From positions 1-23,793 of IMG/VR virus record IMGVR_UViG_3300020175_001183: a DNA stretch of 23,793 nt; one strand, written 5' to 3'. This DNA is from a virus. Positions 21,871 through 23,793 of this stretch are shown here, piece after piece; the stretch's first letter is position 1; every line of letters starts with the position of its first letter. The translations under genes were made by a program, and so were the position numbers. The notes beneath the pieces were generated by a model. The model worked only from the letters and a program-made list of their open reading frames with translations, made no database searches and was not told the origin of the DNA.

Positions 21871-23361
21871 CTATTTCTCCAATTCGATTTTGTAAATTTT
21901 ATAATCAAATTGTTCTTCACTGTATATTTTAACTCTTTCATACAAATGTTTCAACGTATAGTTTACTCTTTTTTTGTACTGTAAGTTATCAGCGATATCA
22001 TACAATGTGCAGGCATTCTTGTTTTCAGATTTTCTCAATCCTCTACCTATTGACTGAAGATTACGTATTCTTGATTTAGATGGAGACGCAAAGATTACGT
22101 TGTGAAGTTTTTTGATATTGATACCTGTACTGAAGGTACCGTATGAAGCTATAATGACAGCGTTATCTTCTTTCTCGGTTATAGCTCTGACACTCTCTCG
22201 AGTTTCAGCATCTGTGCCACCAAAAACGAAAAAAATTTTTCTTCCTTTATTCATTGCATTGCTAATCATGGCGTAGAGATCTTTACCATGCTTCTCTACA
22301 TATTGAAACAAAACTAAGGTGTTACCATCTAATGACTGAACAAGATTAGTTATAAACTTATTGCGTTTTTGATTGCGGACTATGAAGTCCATCTCATCTT
22401 GAAACTTCAGATTCTTGCAGGCTTTACAGGTTTCCTCATTGTACTTCAATACCAATATTTTTATATTGAGATCTGCAACAGTGCCAGCTTCTATTAGATC
22501 TTTTGTCTTAATAAACGATTTCACTGGACCGAACAAACCTTCGAGGACTAATTTGTGTGTTTCTGATCCATCCAATGTTCCTGTAAATCCAAAGCGATAT
22601 TTGCAATCAGTTAACTTTTGCATGATAGCTGTCAACGACTTTGCTTTGAACAAATGCGCCTCATCTCCGATCACGACGCCAAACTGATCGAACCATCTTT
22701 TAGGCATTTCATAAACTGACTGCCATGTTGTAACTACAATATTCTCTGTTATGTTGTCCTTATCAACACCACCAGTAATGAGTTTACAATCATCCTTGTA
22801 ACCATATGCTTCAAAGTCACCAGCCATCTGCTTAACTAGCGATATTGTAGGTACAATAATTAAAGTTCTTTGTTCTTGATAAAACTGTGTAAGCAAATAA
22901 ATTATCAATGACTTGCCTGAGGCGGTAGGTGATAGTATCATTGATCTATCATTTCGAATGCAATGGGACACTGCCTCAATTTGATAGTTACGAGGTACCA
23001 ATGTAAGGTTCAAATCTTTGCTGAACTCTTTGACCTCATGGATTGAACACTCATTTGTATAATCGAGATTGTCTTTTATATCAATATCATAATCTCGATC
23101 TACGCAAAAGGACTGTATGTACGAGAGTAGTCCCGTGTACATCGTCGAGTTCTTATTGAACAATCTAATTTTTCCGTCCCACATTTTGTTTCTGTAGAGC
23201 GGCATGAATTTATACCCTGGTGCATAAAACGAAAAGTATTCAGCTAACTCTCGTCTTATACCTCCAGAGCAATCAATCTTCAGGTATGTTTCATTCACTT
23301 TGGATAATGTAATCAATTCTCTATAAACCGAAGTTGGTGAGTTTCCTCCAGTCGATTCCAT
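21871..23361 (-). CDS. uvsW: RNA-DNA and DNA helicase UvsW
   Basis: A superfamily 2 helicase that unwinds R-loops and branched DNA and switches T4 from origin to recombination-dependent replication. The 496-residue product (T4 UvsW about 503) has the N-terminal DNA-binding part with FYAPGYKFMPLYRNKMWDGKIRLF, Walker A PTASGKS at 145-151, the DEAH box at 233-236, motif III-like FGFTGTLDG, and motif VI QSIGRGLRKSE. The ATG at 23361 overlaps uvsY by 41 bases and has no ribosome site; homology begins around residue 18 (LITLSKVNETYLKID), so the true start may be later, for example at the TTG of codon 16 after the uvsY stop. Confidence 0.94.
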   Translation of the reverse strand: MESTGGNSPTSVYRELITLSKVNETYLKIDCSGGIRRELAEYFSFYAPGYKFMPLYRNKMWDGKIRLFNKNSTMYTGLLSYIQSFCVDRDYDIDIKDNLDYTNECSIHEVKEFSKDLNLTLVPRNYQIEAVSHCIRNDRSMILSPTASGKSLIIYLLTQFYQEQRTLIIVPTISLVKQMAGDFEAYGYKDDCKLITGGVDKDNITENIVVTTWQSVYEMPKRWFDQFGVVIGDEAHLFKAKSLTAIMQKLTDCKYRFGFTGTLDGSETHKLVLEGLFGPVKSFIKTKDLIEAGTVADLNIKILVLKYNEETCKACKNLKFQDEMDFIVRNQKRNKFITNLVQSLDGNTLVLFQYVEKHGKDLYAMISNAMNKGRKIFFVFGGTDAETRESVRAITEKEDNAVIIASYGTFSTGINIKKLHNVIFASPSKSRIRNLQSIGRGLRKSENKNACTLYDIADNLQYKKRVNYTLKHLYERVKIYSEEQFDYKIYKIELEK

Positions 23362-23761
23362 TTTTTATTTGGAAGCCTCGATTGTTTATATTTTTTATAA
23401 TGTCTTCCAATAACGAAACCACCTCTTCCTGATAAGAAATTTTAGTCAGGAGTTTTATCATATCATCATCACTATCTACATAACTTGATAGATCCTGCTT
23501 CAGAACAGTACGCTGCCAAGGTTCTCTTCCAAGCTCTTTCAAGTCTTCAGGATGATTCAAATCACCTCTGTAGTACTCAGAAAGAACACGGTTGATTGTC
23601 TTCTTCTTTATAATTAAACTCTTCAGTTTAAGTTTCTGTTGATAAAGTATTTTTAAATACTTTGCGTGGAGAGAAGGTATTTTGAGACTTTCAGTATCGA
23701 GCTCGACATCATCAATCTTAGAATCTGCAATCCACATTTCTGTTATTTCATCAATAATCAT
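23321..23761 (-). CDS. uvsY: recombination mediator UvsY
   Basis: UvsY binds single-stranded DNA and loads UvsX onto DNA coated with gp32. The 146-residue product (T4 UvsY is 137) begins with a helical MIIDEITEMWIADSKID stretch, a basic patch HAKYLKILYQQKLKLKSLIIKKK, and ends with the characteristic NGIDWRKLTNFG, close to the C-terminus of T4 UvsY. The ATG at 23761 follows GTGAGGTAAATT. Its end overlaps uvsW, the usual neighbour in this phage group. It is the first complete gene at the right edge. Confidence 0.92.
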   Translation of the reverse strand: MIIDEITEMWIADSKIDDVELDTESLKIPSLHAKYLKILYQQKLKLKSLIIKKKTINRVLSEYYRGDLNHPEDLKELGREPWQRTVLKQDLSSYVDSDDDMIKLLTKISYQEEVVSLLEDIIKNINNRGFQIKNGIDWRKLTNFGL

Positions 23762-23779
23762 AATTTACCTCACTGCATA

Positions 23780-23785
23780 ATTATA
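23780..23785 (-). promoter_or_regulatory. possible -10 box TATAAT before uvsY
   Basis: A perfect TATAAT lies on the minus strand about 19 bases before the uvsY ATG. The matching -35 would be outside the window, so it cannot be judged. Leader length and position resemble the other promoters here, but AT-rich sequence makes chance matches common. Confidence 0.25.
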
Positions 23786-23793
23786 CTCCTACT

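Noticed and set aside
23207-23214. Minus-strand TATAAATT inside uvsW
   Set aside because: It is within coding sequence, has a mismatch and no gene start nearby.
1-23793. tRNA, CRISPR, insertion-sequence or long-repeat signals
   Set aside because: No cloverleaf arms, regularly spaced repeats, transposase motif or terminal inverted repeats were noticed in the gaps or elsewhere; small structured RNAs could still be missed by eye.

Overview
The window is a fragment of an AT-rich, T4-like marine myovirus genome, resembling the cyanophage-type T4 relatives. The main evidence is an almost complete T4 replication, recombination and late-transcription core: gp41, UvsX, gp43, RegA, gp62, gp44, gp45, gp46, gp47, gp55, UvsW and UvsY. 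It is interleaved with genes typical of marine T4-like phages (Hsp20, peptide deformylase, 2-oxoglutarate/Fe(II) oxygenases). No photosynthesis gene is present, so the host cannot be assigned. Every supported gene lies on the minus strand and is transcribed from high to low coordinates. Most junctions overlap (ATGA, TAATG) or have gaps of a few bases, so translation is probably coupled.

Layout in transcription order. (1) 23761-19850: UvsY, UvsW, an Sm-like protein, the late sigma factor gp55 (with its own sigma70-like promoter) and the gp47 nuclease. (2) 19847-16982: a 2OG oxygenase lying between gp47 and gp46, gp46 itself, and peptide deformylase. (3) 17007-11334: an accessory block with QueE, QueD, two tiny membrane-type ORFs, a strong promoter, GTP cyclohydrolase IB (FolE2), a short QueD-like T-fold protein, a TGT/DpdA-like transglycosylase, a DUF3310-type protein, a dUTPase/dCTP-deaminase-fold protein and a GT-A glycosyltransferase. 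(4) 11318-8321: sliding clamp gp45, clamp-loader large subunit gp44, a second 2OG oxygenase, clamp-loader small subunit gp62 and RegA. (5) 8325-7761: an Hsp20 cassette with a perfect T4-type late promoter and a UUCG-loop terminator. (6) 7742-229: an Sm-like protein, DNA polymerase gp43, a putative membrane module, a phosphoribosyltransferase, UvsX, a hypothetical protein and helicase gp41. (7) 192-1: a hairpin, a consensus sigma70 promoter and the start of a truncated gene.

The most interesting system is the 7-deazaguanine block. FolE2, QueD and QueE make 7-carboxy-7-deazaguanine (CDG) from GTP, and a DpdA-like transglycosylase could insert a 7-deazaguanine base into phage DNA. No QueC, which converts CDG to preQ0, is in the window. 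Instead a second QueD-fold protein without the catalytic cysteine sits directly before the transglycosylase. This suggests genomic DNA carrying 7-deazaguanine or its 7-carboxy derivative, rather than preQ0 or archaeosine-type bases. QueE has an unusual 38-residue gap between its second and third cluster cysteines, and QueD has a Tyr replacing one zinc-ligand His.

No tRNA, rRNA, CRISPR, insertion sequence or integrase was seen. No gap without a supported gene exceeds about 140 bases. Family names come from motifs read by eye, with no database search.
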